DNA from: Pirellula sp.
GTDB taxonomy: Bacteria; Planctomycetota; Planctomycetia; Pirellulales; Pirellulaceae
DNA length: 58,924 nt
Assembly (NCBI GenBank): GCA_021736575.1
Contig: JAIPFP010000004.1
Location: forward strand, 1-58,924
Reading direction: 5' to 3'
The position numbers were made by a program, and so were the translations under genes. Position 1 is the stretch's first letter, and the number at the start of each line of letters is the position of its first letter. The notes beneath the pieces are model-generated. The model searched no databases. It saw only the letters and a list, made by a program, of their open reading frames with translations, and had not been told where the DNA came from. This document shows, in pieces, positions 44,115 to 52,702 of this stretch.

Positions 44115-45089
44115 TTAACGTTCGTTAGACAATTCTGACTGACCGTCAATCAGAAACCGTGTACACCTATCTAAGGAAAAGTCCCCAACCAACTCACTCG
44201 GAAACTTAAAATCCACCTCATTACACTGATGCCAATGAAAAGTTTCAACGTCGTCCGACATCAGACCATTGTCTTTAGAACGAGCAACTATGCTTTTCAG
44301 TCGATAAATATCTTGATATTTTTCCCACGTAACTCGGATCGATGTCGCAAGCTCCATTTTTTCCTTTCCCGTATCTTTATCGATTGGGATTCCATTAAGA
44401 AAAATAATAAGAGACGAAATCGGGTCATATTCCGTAACACTCCGAACGGTTTCGAAAGATCGTTCAATCCTCAGTTTGCCATTCGGTAATCTAACGACCG
44501 GAATACCCGCACCTCCGGATTTATAATGGTCCCAATACGCCGAATGGTCTTCCCAGTATCCCTCCATCTCCGGAGGCATTAAGCTTCCAATATATGTTTC
44601 GAATGACGGTACGAAATGAAACCGATAAAAACGGGCTAGTGTACATTTCCCTTTTGCAATCTCGCCGCTTCTTGGATTCATCGTCGTTCCACTGGTTCTA
44701 ATACCGTCATCCCACAACATGAAATCAGTGTGCGACGCCACTTTTCCTTCCGAAATAATGCGATTCCGTCTTATGAATAATATTCGCTTGGGATTGTTAC
44801 TGAATCCCTTCAAGATTACCAATCGTCCAATTTCTTCTTTTTCTTCCCAAAACAATATACGCTTACTCTCGCGCATCCTTTTGATCGAGTCGCGACCTTC
44901 TTGATCCTTTGGCAAGTTAGCTATTGCAGATTTCCGGTAGGAAACGTCATAGTTTTGGAGACTCTCTCCATTCGCGCGAGCGACATCCATCAAGGTAGCA
45001 AAGTCCTGAGTGATCGCCACTTTCGGCGAAAGACATTGACCACCGTATATCAATGCTATCAACAGAAATCGAGTCACAGCCCTTACCAT
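44115..45089 (-). CDS. secreted protein of unknown function
   Basis: This 324-residue protein has an N-terminal signal (MVRAVTRFLLIALIYGGQCL) and an otherwise soluble sequence. Its pattern (a start like LMDVARANGESLQNYDVSYR, then a KRILFWEEKEE strand, and pairs of hydrophobic strands) recalls planctomycete exported proteins of the LolA/outer-membrane-lipoprotein-sorting fold type, but this is a weak impression. ATG 45089 is chosen because GAGGTG lies about nine bases upstream, inside the end of the preceding gene, which it overlaps by seven bases; a GTG at 45101 is possible. Tight coupling suggests a joint role with the DUF1573-like neighbour. Confidence 0.65.
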   Translation of the reverse strand: MVRAVTRFLLIALIYGGQCLSPKVAITQDFATLMDVARANGESLQNYDVSYRKSAIANLPKDQEGRDSIKRMRESKRILFWEEKEEIGRLVILKGFSNNPKRILFIRRNRIISEGKVASHTDFMLWDDGIRTSGTTMNPRSGEIAKGKCTLARFYRFHFVPSFETYIGSLMPPEMEGYWEDHSAYWDHYKSGGAGIPVVRLPNGKLRIERSFETVRSVTEYDPISSLIIFLNGIPIDKDTGKEKMELATSIRVTWEKYQDIYRLKSIVARSKDNGLMSDDVETFHWHQCNEVDFKFPSELVGDFSLDRCTRFLIDGQSELSNER

Positions 45090-46255
45090 TGGAAATGACA
45101 CCTCGCATTGAGTGCAAACCGTTTGCCTTCACATTCGACAATAATCTCTAGTTCTCTCGTCGAATTCTTCCATTTCGACGCTTGCTCCTTGGAGCAGGTC
45201 AACTCAAGTCTCGCAACCGTATTGCCAGAACTCAGCAATCTAGAATCTATAAGATCACCCGTATCCAGTTTGGCGCTAATCACCTTGAGTGCAGAAGCGT
45301 CAAGAGTGTTTGCGACACGAATGATCCCAAATGCTTGAACGTTTATCAAATCGGTCGAGGAAAAATTCAAGTCTTCAGGAAAGAAGGAAACAGGTCGTTT
45401 TCTACGAAGAGCAACTTGAGCAGTCTCCGCAGGAAAGTAGCGTCCCTCAACATGAACTGCGAAGTATTCAGAATCTGATTTGAAGGCTTTAGGATCGACC
45501 TGAATCACGACGGCACCAACCACTCCCTTTACTATCTCTTGTTCTGAAAAGCTCTTAAACTCGGCAGCAATGGATTTACCCGATTTTTCGTAAAGTGATC
45601 CTGAAACAGAAACACGCAATTCATCTAGTTTCACGTCCGGGGAAGCAATAAATGGAAAAGTCAGACTAATCACTTTCTCACGCTCAAGCACACTTGAATC
45701 AACCGAAACTGAATAAAGCTCCTGACTAAATGCTACGATGTTTGATACGTTCGCTTTTAAATCCACTAATATCCTGTCTATGCTGCCTAGGGTCTTGATT
45801 TCAAAGCTGAAAACCTTGCTTAAGGCTCTCTCATTTTTGGACACTGTCAACTTTATGTCGCCATCAAGTGATTGACCTGGATTGATAGAGTCATCCGGAA
45901 TCCTCGCTCCTGTGCAGGAACACTGAACGGCTACCTCTCTAAATGTTATGTTTCCGCCAACGTTGTTTTCAAATCGCAGCGGAACCGTCGTGGCTTTACC
46001 GCGCTCAATCGATCCAATGTTGGCGGAAAATTCTACGGTTGAAAATGTCGGATTTGCAAGTTTGATGACAAAAGGTTTCTGCTTCGCATGCTCGCTTCCA
46101 TTTTCTTGTGACTTACAGACCGAGCAGCAGCTGATAACTGCGAACGTCCCAAAAATAAACGAGATGCCGAGAGTCATCGTGCTTATGAGAGGATTGCCAT
46201 TCTTACTCGTGAGTAAGGGATCGCGAATAAGAGCACATTGCATTCGTGACGACAT
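45083..46255 (-). CDS. DUF1573-like secreted protein
   Basis: This 390-residue exported protein begins at ATG 46255, preceded by GAGGTAG; the frame extends upstream to 46435 but without a ribosome site. After a charged N-region lies a hydrophobic stretch (STMTLGISFIFGTFAVISCC). The mature part contains the DUF1573 signature: FSANIGSIERGKATTVPLRF, then VAVQCSCTGARIPDDSINPG, i.e. the CSCT...I.PG pattern. Later regions look like further beta-sandwich domains. DUF1573 proteins occur widely in planctomycetes and Bacteroidetes; the function is unknown, perhaps cell-surface assembly. It heads an AT-richer operon with the next three genes. Confidence 0.75.
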   Translation of the reverse strand: MSSRMQCALIRDPLLTSKNGNPLISTMTLGISFIFGTFAVISCCSVCKSQENGSEHAKQKPFVIKLANPTFSTVEFSANIGSIERGKATTVPLRFENNVGGNITFREVAVQCSCTGARIPDDSINPGQSLDGDIKLTVSKNERALSKVFSFEIKTLGSIDRILVDLKANVSNIVAFSQELYSVSVDSSVLEREKVISLTFPFIASPDVKLDELRVSVSGSLYEKSGKSIAAEFKSFSEQEIVKGVVGAVVIQVDPKAFKSDSEYFAVHVEGRYFPAETAQVALRRKRPVSFFPEDLNFSSTDLINVQAFGIIRVANTLDASALKVISAKLDTGDLIDSRLLSSGNTVARLELTCSKEQASKWKNSTRELEIIVECEGKRFALNARCHFQW

Positions 46256-46488
46256 ATCTACCTCAGGTAAGACAAGCGATCCGACAATTCGACGTGAAAG
46301 AATAAATGTATCGCCGGACGGACTGTTGTCAACAGCATGCGAAGATTGTTCCCTACCACCCCTGCTTACAGGTTGATTCATCGCCATTGTAGGGGGGTTG
46401 CTCACTTTTTGGTTAGGTGATGTTGCAAGTTCCAATCGCTATTTTGACGTTAAGTCTGTCGCTTGTATCGGTTCGTTCGACGATCCCA

Positions 46489-47682
46489 CTAACGGATCGA
46501 TCGATCCTTAGTTGCCTGTTGTTCCATGATCTTGTAGAGGTCGAGGTCTTCGCGACCTGCGATAATGGAAAACAACTGACGAATATTCTCGAAAGCATCC
46601 ACAAGCCCGACCCCTGCACCCGCCTCAATGCTCCCTCCACGCAACACGTAAAAACCGGGTTCCTGCGTAAAAAACGATGGAGTTTCGATGTCCATGAAAG
46701 GATCTGCTTTCAATTCGGTGGACAATTTACTCGCTCGACCGTCCGTCAACGCCACAACACCATCCGCCGTTACCTCCATTGTCGAGTCATCCTCTCGCAA
46801 CAATCGCAAAACGAAAGAGCCGTCCGCTTGTTGTGAAATGGAATCCACACCCAGTGTCTCCAAGATGACAACGTTGTGATTTTGTCGTTCGGAGATCTCT
46901 TTCAAAGCACGTGCGAATTCAAGTGTGTCGTGTTTGCGTGTCGATCGGATAACCCAGATGAGTTGCGTGTCGTGCTGATCTGCAAATCGATTCAAAAATT
47001 CGATCGCGAACTGGCTCGCACGCATCGATTGGCCGACCAGGCACGTTTTCTTTCCAACGATCGACTTGGCTTCGAATTTACGATCCAAGGGTGTGTGTTT
47101 AAGAAGTTTGTCTCGAAGTCCCGTTTCGCCGATGGCTTTTCCTCCTCCGGGGCCCATGCCGGACCACTGTTGCGACATGCCTCGACAATCGAAAACCACA
47201 TCTGCTCGAGAAATCCAAGTCCCCCGATGTCTCCCGTCCACCACAATCCGAAACTCGTCATTGCAACGCTCCTGCATTTCGACATCGTCGTCCATCCATG
47301 TCTGCAGTCTCGAGACATCGGAAACAGGGCTCAAAAAGTGAATGTCGTCGAACAACAAATCGCACTTGGCCAGCGGCAATAAATACTCTTCGGCATACGT
47401 TCGGCCGGTGTAGAAGTCTCCTGGTGAACGACGCTTGTACTCAGGGTTCTGAGCCGTGATCGTTGCGTGTCCCAACGAAGTTGTGCACTGAGAAACCGGG
47501 ACTGCCAGCGGTCGGTCGTGCCAATCCAACATGCGATGTGCTACACGTCGCTCTTCGAATATCGATACGTAATAGCCAAGAAACCGCCCGTAGATGGCCG
47601 CTTCGATTCCAACCGGTCCACCGCCAATAACGGCTATGGTTGCAGGCGATTCTACTTCCGGATCCCAATCCAATTCCATCAT
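46489..47682 (-). CDS. FAD-dependent pyridine-nucleotide oxidoreductase-like protein
   Basis: This 397-residue protein opens with an FAD Rossmann motif, IAVIGGGPVGIEAAIYGRFL near residues 16-35, and FEE shortly after. A second dinucleotide-like motif lies near 215 (KTCLVGQSMRASQFAIEFL), and the C-terminal VALTDGRAS and FYVLRGGSIEAGAGVG fit the closing FAD segment. It resembles thioredoxin-reductase-like or flavin monooxygenase-like proteins; no CxxC redox disulphide is visible. The substrate is unknown. The first codons overlap the stop of the upstream gene (ATGA), so it is translationally coupled to that secreted-protein gene. Confidence 0.75.
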   Translation of the reverse strand: MMELDWDPEVESPATIAVIGGGPVGIEAAIYGRFLGYYVSIFEERRVAHRMLDWHDRPLAVPVSQCTTSLGHATITAQNPEYKRRSPGDFYTGRTYAEEYLLPLAKCDLLFDDIHFLSPVSDVSRLQTWMDDDVEMQERCNDEFRIVVDGRHRGTWISRADVVFDCRGMSQQWSGMGPGGGKAIGETGLRDKLLKHTPLDRKFEAKSIVGKKTCLVGQSMRASQFAIEFLNRFADQHDTQLIWVIRSTRKHDTLEFARALKEISERQNHNVVILETLGVDSISQQADGSFVLRLLREDDSTMEVTADGVVALTDGRASKLSTELKADPFMDIETPSFFTQEPGFYVLRGGSIEAGAGVGLVDAFENIRQLFSIIAGREDLDLYKIMEQQATKDRSIR

Positions 47683-49073
47683 GGCAAAGGTACATCTTCC
47701 AACGCGAATTCAATTGTTTGTTCCACCAGCGTTGCCGGCGCACGAAAAATAAACTTGCAACCGTCAAGACCTTGATCGATGTCGAACAAATAGGAGAGGC
47801 CGATCTCGCTATCGGTCATTCTCGTAGTCGACCAACCGACATGTTCGACACGTTCGTTGGCTTGGTTGATCAAGAAGGCTTCGTTGGTATTGGACCAGCC
47901 GCGAAACGATTCGGTCGACTTGCCATCGCTCTTGAGACTGACGCCTACCAGGACTTCATAGATGTCGCGATTCTTGCGAGCTTTTTCAAGAACGACCTGC
48001 AGATTGCCGACGGTTGCTGTTTTTTTGTTGGCTTTCATTGGATCCGCAAACTCCAAGGATGCAAGTTTGCCTGGAATGGATACAAAGACTTTTCCATTCC
48101 AACGAAAGATACTTTTCGCATCGCGTGTTGGCAGACTGAACGACAAACTGACTTGCAGTTGAGAGCCGCCTGTTGGAACAAACTCAGTTTCTTGCGCGTT
48201 GAGTTTCGCCTCCAAAACTTGGCCATCGTCGCAGACCAATACCATCGACTCCATCGGAAACTTGACAAAGACCGGGACAAGTCGCGGCTCCCAGGACATC
48301 AACACTTGGATTTGAACCGAGCTTTGTGCTGGATCGTGCAACTGATTGATCTTTTGCACCACCAAGGGCTCGAGCCGAAACACGCCTGAATACCCGCCAG
48401 CTGCGACTCGAAGCGGTGCGTTGAGAGCGCGAGGCACCAATCGCAACGTCCCGCCGTCACCGGCGGCAACGGTGAGTTCGAGTTGATCGAGCACTTCGTC
48501 GAATGCTTCCCAAAACGGGGTCGCCTCAAAATCGGTGATTACTTCGCGATCCAAATTGGCCACTTCCGCCAATTCGATTTTATTGCCTGTCAATTCGGTA
48601 ATCTTGGTCAGAGCATCGCGCCCCGACATTGCACCGTTTAATGTCAACAAGGACGGAAGCGTGTATTCCTCCGTTCCCATTTCCCCCAACGCCGATCGCA
48701 ATCGATCTATGCGCATTTTCCATTCATCGGACGCGTCGGAACTGACTGCTGGAAGAAACTCGACAACCGCCGGGCCAATCTCCAGCAGTTTTGCTTCGGC
48801 TGCATCGCGTACCGATTGCTTGACTTCATCTAGATCATTCGAAAGTTTGGTGACGAGTGCAGGCAAGTCCTTTGTGTCGACTTGTGTCTTAACTTTTCGT
48901 TTTGAGCTCGGGGCCTGTTTCTGGGCGTTTTTGGCGTCAGAGCCAGGTTGCTGCGCACGAAGCTCGGTAAATAGCGAGACCGACCATAAGCATACGGCCA
49001 CGATGACCGTACACACTTGGTAAAGAGGAACTGGGGGAGAGGGTTTCCGTTTTGGCGAATGGATGAGAGCCAT
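47679..49073 (-). CDS. secreted planctomycete protein of unknown function
   Basis: This 464-residue protein has an N-terminal membrane signal (VCTVIVAVCLWSVSLFTELR) reached from ATG 49073; the frame extends upstream to 49193, but that extension is encoded by a 21-bp direct repeat and is not credible. After a basic linker come helices (LVTKLSNDLDEVKQSVRDAA) resembling a HEAT-like segment, then beta-rich sequence to the end. I recognise no enzyme motif. It overlaps the oxidoreductase gene by four bases, so the two form an operon. Confidence 0.65.
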   Translation of the reverse strand: MALIHSPKRKPSPPVPLYQVCTVIVAVCLWSVSLFTELRAQQPGSDAKNAQKQAPSSKRKVKTQVDTKDLPALVTKLSNDLDEVKQSVRDAAEAKLLEIGPAVVEFLPAVSSDASDEWKMRIDRLRSALGEMGTEEYTLPSLLTLNGAMSGRDALTKITELTGNKIELAEVANLDREVITDFEATPFWEAFDEVLDQLELTVAAGDGGTLRLVPRALNAPLRVAAGGYSGVFRLEPLVVQKINQLHDPAQSSVQIQVLMSWEPRLVPVFVKFPMESMVLVCDDGQVLEAKLNAQETEFVPTGGSQLQVSLSFSLPTRDAKSIFRWNGKVFVSIPGKLASLEFADPMKANKKTATVGNLQVVLEKARKNRDIYEVLVGVSLKSDGKSTESFRGWSNTNEAFLINQANERVEHVGWSTTRMTDSEIGLSYLFDIDQGLDGCKFIFRAPATLVEQTIEFALEDVPLP

Positions 49074-49526
49074 GGTTTGCGATGGTTGGTTATGGATGGG
49101 TGGCACGCCCCAGAGCGAAAGCGGCACGCTCCAGAGCGAAAGCGAGGGACGTGGGATGATTGGCAAATGACTCTGTCGACTCACGCGCCTCACATCGTGG
49201 TATACAGTTTAGCCTAAAAACAACCCGGAATTACGAGCCCACTCGCGGAACACGAAGATTCACTCCCGCTCCGCTAAGCACATCGGTATGAGTCTTCGAG
49301 TGAAACAAACTGATAGCCGAAGGGCGATAGCCCCGGTTCTCGACGAATGTCGAGCAATTGGAAAACCGGGGCTATCGCCCAACGGCGCGTGAGTATGAAA
49401 AACAGTTGCGGATGTGCTTAGAAGTGTCCTCTCCTCGAGAGGGGTCCGAATTACCTCCATTTTTTTCTTTTCGGCCTAATAAAGTTCCTTGTCAATCGTC
49501 TACCTTGATAGCACGACCCATTGATC
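49074..49526. other. 453-bp gap with direct repeats and a palindromic element
   Basis: No gene is supported. A 21-bp direct repeat (GGCACGCYCCAGAGCGAAAGC, 49102-49143) is followed by GAGGGACG. Then comes the intact TAAGCACATC palindrome (49275-49420). The divergent promoters of the secreted-protein gene and the sigma factor gene must lie here. The ORFs drawn on the element (such as 49260-49460) are artefacts of the palindrome. Confidence 0.6.
49275..49420 (+). repeat. 146-bp palindromic element, TAAGCACATC family (intact)
   Basis: Perfect 10-bp inverted ends (TAAGCACATC / GATGTGCTTA) enclose a strong inner palindrome, GGGCGATAGCCCCGGTT at 49323 against AACCGGGGCTATCGCCC ending at 49380, with CTCGACGAATGTCGAG in the loop. 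A truncated copy occurs at 17721-17812 on the other strand. It is MITE-like and carries no coding capacity. Confidence 0.9.
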
Positions 49527-50120
49527 ATGCCACGATCGTCTTCAGAATCCTCCAACATGACGCTGGAAAAAGCACTGCCTGAGCAAATCGCTAGCGATTT
49601 CCAACAGCCGACCCAATCGCATCGCGCATGGCTACAAGCTGCGTTCGAGCGACTGGAGCGTCCGCTGATCGCTTATGCCCTGCGTTTGTTGGACGGAAAC
49701 ATCGATTCTGCGAGAGATTGTGTGCAAGATACGTTTTTGAGCCTGTGCCGTGAGAGTCAGTCGCATGTCGAGGGGCATGTCGACGCTTGGCTCTTTAAAA
49801 CTTGTCGCAATCGCGCGATGGACCACCATCGCCGGGAGGCTCGAATGACGATCGATACGGATTCTTCGGCGCTGGCAACGGCGTCTTCACCCGCCAACGA
49901 ACCAGTAACTCGGTTGATGCAGATGGACGAAAAGCAACAGCTGCAACGTCAAATCGACCGCTTGCCCGAACGGGAGCAAGAGGTCCTAACGCTGAGACTT
50001 GGTCAAGGTCTCTCCTACAAACAAATCGCCGACATCACGGATCTGAGCGTTTCGAATGTCGGGGTCTTGATCCATCAAGCGGTAACGCGATTGCGGTCAA
50101 CCATGAACGCCGCCACTTAG
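49527..50120 (+). CDS. ECF-type RNA polymerase sigma factor
   Basis: This 197-residue protein has sigma region 2 (LIAYALRLLDGNIDSARDCV and QDTFLSLCR, about 45-80), an AWLFKTCRNRAMDHHRR segment, and region 4 (LPEREQEVLTLRLGQGLSYK to VLIHQAVTRLR, about 140-190). It directs RNA polymerase to a restricted promoter set. ATG 49527 is used; TTG 49521 and ATG 49557 are alternatives. The next gene starts 37 bases downstream and opens with an anti-sigma-like zone, the usual arrangement for a sigma factor and its regulator. Confidence 0.9.
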   Translation: MPRSSSESSNMTLEKALPEQIASDFQQPTQSHRAWLQAAFERLERPLIAYALRLLDGNIDSARDCVQDTFLSLCRESQSHVEGHVDAWLFKTCRNRAMDHHRREARMTIDTDSSALATASSPANEPVTRLMQMDEKQQLQRQIDRLPEREQEVLTLRLGQGLSYKQIADITDLSVSNVGVLIHQAVTRLRSTMNAAT

Positions 50121-50157
50121 TCTCGACCCAAAACAATTTCCAACTAAAGAATTGATC

Positions 50158-52548
50158 ATGAACCATAATCCGAATCATCCATCCAACGAACCCATCGAAG
50201 CTTGGCAGTTAACCGCGTATGCGCTCAGCGAACTCGATGCGGCAGACGCGAACCGTGTCGAACAAGCACTTGAGAGGGACTCCGATCTTCGTAGCGAGTA
50301 CGAACAAATCCAACAAACGCTTGGCGCCGTCCGATCCGTTTTGTCGCCATCGAACTCAGTTATTGCGCTCGACGAGAAACAATCCGACCTAGTCGCTCAG
50401 GGCATCGCGAGATCGGCAACTTTGAACCCAACCATCGCACCCGGCACAAACGCAACAGTTCGTCTTGCCGATCGCCCTTTCTATCGACGCAAGCGATTTG
50501 CTGCGCTGCTTGCCACCGCAGCGTTAATCCCTTTGACAGTCTCTTATTGGCCAAGCCTATTCACGAAGCGATCCGAAATGGCTGGGGTGCTCTTTAAGTC
50601 GGCCGATGATAGAGCACTAATCTTTATGTCGGCCGATGACACGCAATTCACCCAGGGTTTGGCCACAAGCAAAAGAGTATCGCCGCAGGCGATAGACGAG
50701 ATGCTTGAGTCGCAAACAAAAGAGCTCGCTTCCAAAAGAAACAGGTTAACGGCCGAACAGGATAAACTGCAGGCAGTCCTTCAAACAAAGCCTTATGATC
50801 GCCCATTGAGCCTAGGTAGGACATCGAACGCTGTGGGAACGGATGTTCTTTCACAGGCAAACGCCGGTAGTGGGTCCGGTTTGGGCGGATATGTTAGTGG
50901 AGGGGGTGGGATCCTTACGAGCGGCGCCGCCGCACCTGGAGGTACTGCGCCAGAACACATTGCCATCGCTGACGTCGCGACGCTTGCAGAAGGGAAATCG
51001 AGCGACGAGCAAAAACTTCCGGCCGAGCTCAGACAAAACGCGCCGGATGCGTTTCGACAACAACCCATCGAAAAGCTAACAAGCGATCGATTCGAGAAGA
51101 TCATCGAAACACCCTTCGTGGCCACCGAACAAGCTCCTTTGTCCACATTCTCCATCGATGTTGATACCGCTTCCTATTCGAAAATCCGTCAGTACTTGAA
51201 TCAATCGAACCTGATGCCCAACCCCAACATGGTGCGGATCGAAGAGATGATCAACTACTTCGAGTACGATTATTCCGGCCCCAAAGATGACACGCCATTC
51301 GCAGCCCATATGGCAGTCGCTCAATGCCCTTGGAATCTGGAGCACCGACTCGTTCGCATCGGTTTGCAAGCTCGCAAAATCGACATGAAACAACGGCCCA
51401 AGGCAAACATTGTGTTCTTGCTCGACGTCTCAGGTTCAATGAACCAACCCAACAAACTCCCGCTCGTTAAGAAATCCCTGTCGCTGCTAGCTTCGCAACT
51501 GACCGAGAACGACAACGTTGCGATCGTGGTCTACGCAGGTGCGGCCGGTTGCGTGCTACCCAGCACCAACGGGGCCAACAAACAAGCCATCCTGTCCTCG
51601 CTGGAGCACCTCAATGCTGGCGGTTCCACCAACGGCGGACAAGGGATTCAGTTGGCTTACTCGATCGCCAAAGAGCATTTTATCGAGGGGGGCGTGAACC
51701 GCGTAATCCTTTGCACCGACGGCGACTTCAACGTTGGAGTTACCGGGGACAGTGCTCTTGTCGAAATGATGCAAGCCAACGCCAAAAGCAACATCTTTCT
51801 GACTTGCTTAGGTTTTGGAATGGGGAACTACAACGACACCATGATGGAGAAGATCTCCAATCAAGGGAACGGCATCTACGGTATGATCGATAATGAGATC
51901 GAGGCTCGTCGCATGATGGTCGAGCAGTTGGCTGGAACGCTCGTTACGGTCGCCAAGGACGTCAAGATCCAAGTTGACTTCAACCCTAATAAAGTCGCTG
52001 GCTATCGGCTGATTGGCTACGAAGATCGCCGACTGGCCAACAAGGATTTTGACAACGATCAAAAGGACGCGGGCGAAATCGGTGCCGGGCATCGCGTCAC
52101 GGCCCTTTACGAAGTCATTCCGGCTGGCAAGTCCATCGATGCAACACCAAGGAATGACGGAGAGGCTTCGAAGTATCAGCAAAAACCAAAAGCGGAACCC
52201 AAACCTGTCGATCCGGTGGTTGGTAGTGAGTTCGCATCCGAACTGCTGACGCTCAAGGTGAGGTACAAACAGCCCGAGGGGAGCGTTAGCACCAAGCAAG
52301 AGTTTGTGTTGAATGAATCGGATCGAGACGAGCAACCGCAAGTCGTCGATCGGGACATTCAATGGGCCACCGCAGTGGCTGAGTTTGGATTACTGCTCAG
52401 ACAGAGCAAAATGGCACCGAACGCAGACTGGTCGCGTATGCTTGAGCGAGCCGAGATGGCAACGCAAGGAGATGCCTACCGATTGGAATGTGTTCAGATG
52501 ATGCGTAAAGCACGCAGCCTAAGCGGTATTGACAGCCGACAAAAGTAG
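50158..52548 (+). CDS. anti-sigma-like/VWA (YfbK-type) membrane protein
   Basis: This 796-residue protein starts with an anti-sigma-like region (AYALSELDAADANRVEQALE near 20-40). One membrane segment lies near 120-138 (FAALLATAALIPLTVSYW). A Gly-rich linker follows, then a YfbK N-terminal-type domain (TFSIDVDTASYSKIRQYL near 330) and a von Willebrand A domain with the MIDAS DVSGSMN at about 423. The C-terminus is a DUF3520/YfbK-C region. Such fusions are widespread in planctomycetes and are thought to couple an ECF sigma factor to surface signals. ATG 50158 is preferred to TTG 50152. The last codons and stop come from a repeat element starting at 52532. Confidence 0.88.
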   Translation: MNHNPNHPSNEPIEAWQLTAYALSELDAADANRVEQALERDSDLRSEYEQIQQTLGAVRSVLSPSNSVIALDEKQSDLVAQGIARSATLNPTIAPGTNATVRLADRPFYRRKRFAALLATAALIPLTVSYWPSLFTKRSEMAGVLFKSADDRALIFMSADDTQFTQGLATSKRVSPQAIDEMLESQTKELASKRNRLTAEQDKLQAVLQTKPYDRPLSLGRTSNAVGTDVLSQANAGSGSGLGGYVSGGGGILTSGAAAPGGTAPEHIAIADVATLAEGKSSDEQKLPAELRQNAPDAFRQQPIEKLTSDRFEKIIETPFVATEQAPLSTFSIDVDTASYSKIRQYLNQSNLMPNPNMVRIEEMINYFEYDYSGPKDDTPFAAHMAVAQCPWNLEHRLVRIGLQARKIDMKQRPKANIVFLLDVSGSMNQPNKLPLVKKSLSLLASQLTENDNVAIVVYAGAAGCVLPSTNGANKQAILSSLEHLNAGGSTNGGQGIQLAYSIAKEHFIEGGVNRVILCTDGDFNVGVTGDSALVEMMQANAKSNIFLTCLGFGMGNYNDTMMEKISNQGNGIYGMIDNEIEARRMMVEQLAGTLVTVAKDVKIQVDFNPNKVAGYRLIGYEDRRLANKDFDNDQKDAGEIGAGHRVTALYEVIPAGKSIDATPRNDGEASKYQQKPKAEPKPVDPVVGSEFASELLTLKVRYKQPEGSVSTKQEFVLNESDRDEQPQVVDRDIQWATAVAEFGLLLRQSKMAPNADWSRMLERAEMATQGDAYRLECVQMMRKARSLSGIDSRQK

Positions 52549-52647
52549 CAGGCACGCTCCGCCGTGCCGTTCGCAGTCAAGCTTTTGCCGAGATTCGAGG
52601 TGGACGGCACATGGAATGTGCCTACTACTTTGACCTTTGTCGGCTGT
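52532..52647 (-). repeat. 116-bp inverted-end repeat, ACAGCCGACAAA family, supplying a stop codon
   Basis: This copy is in the opposite orientation to 34335-34450 and has the same 116-bp length. Its ends are ACAGCCGACAAA and TTTGTCGGCTGT. It begins inside the last codons of the VWA protein gene and provides its final residues (SRQK) and TAG stop at 52546-52548. Confidence 0.9.
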
Positions 52648-52702
52648 GTCTGCATTACAATGTGTGAAACTGCCAGTACCACATTGAAAACATGGATTCG
52701 GG

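Noticed and set aside
49260-49460. Short ORFs over the 49.3-kb palindrome
   Set aside because: They arise from the palindromic element, have no ribosome site and no sequence identity with known proteins.
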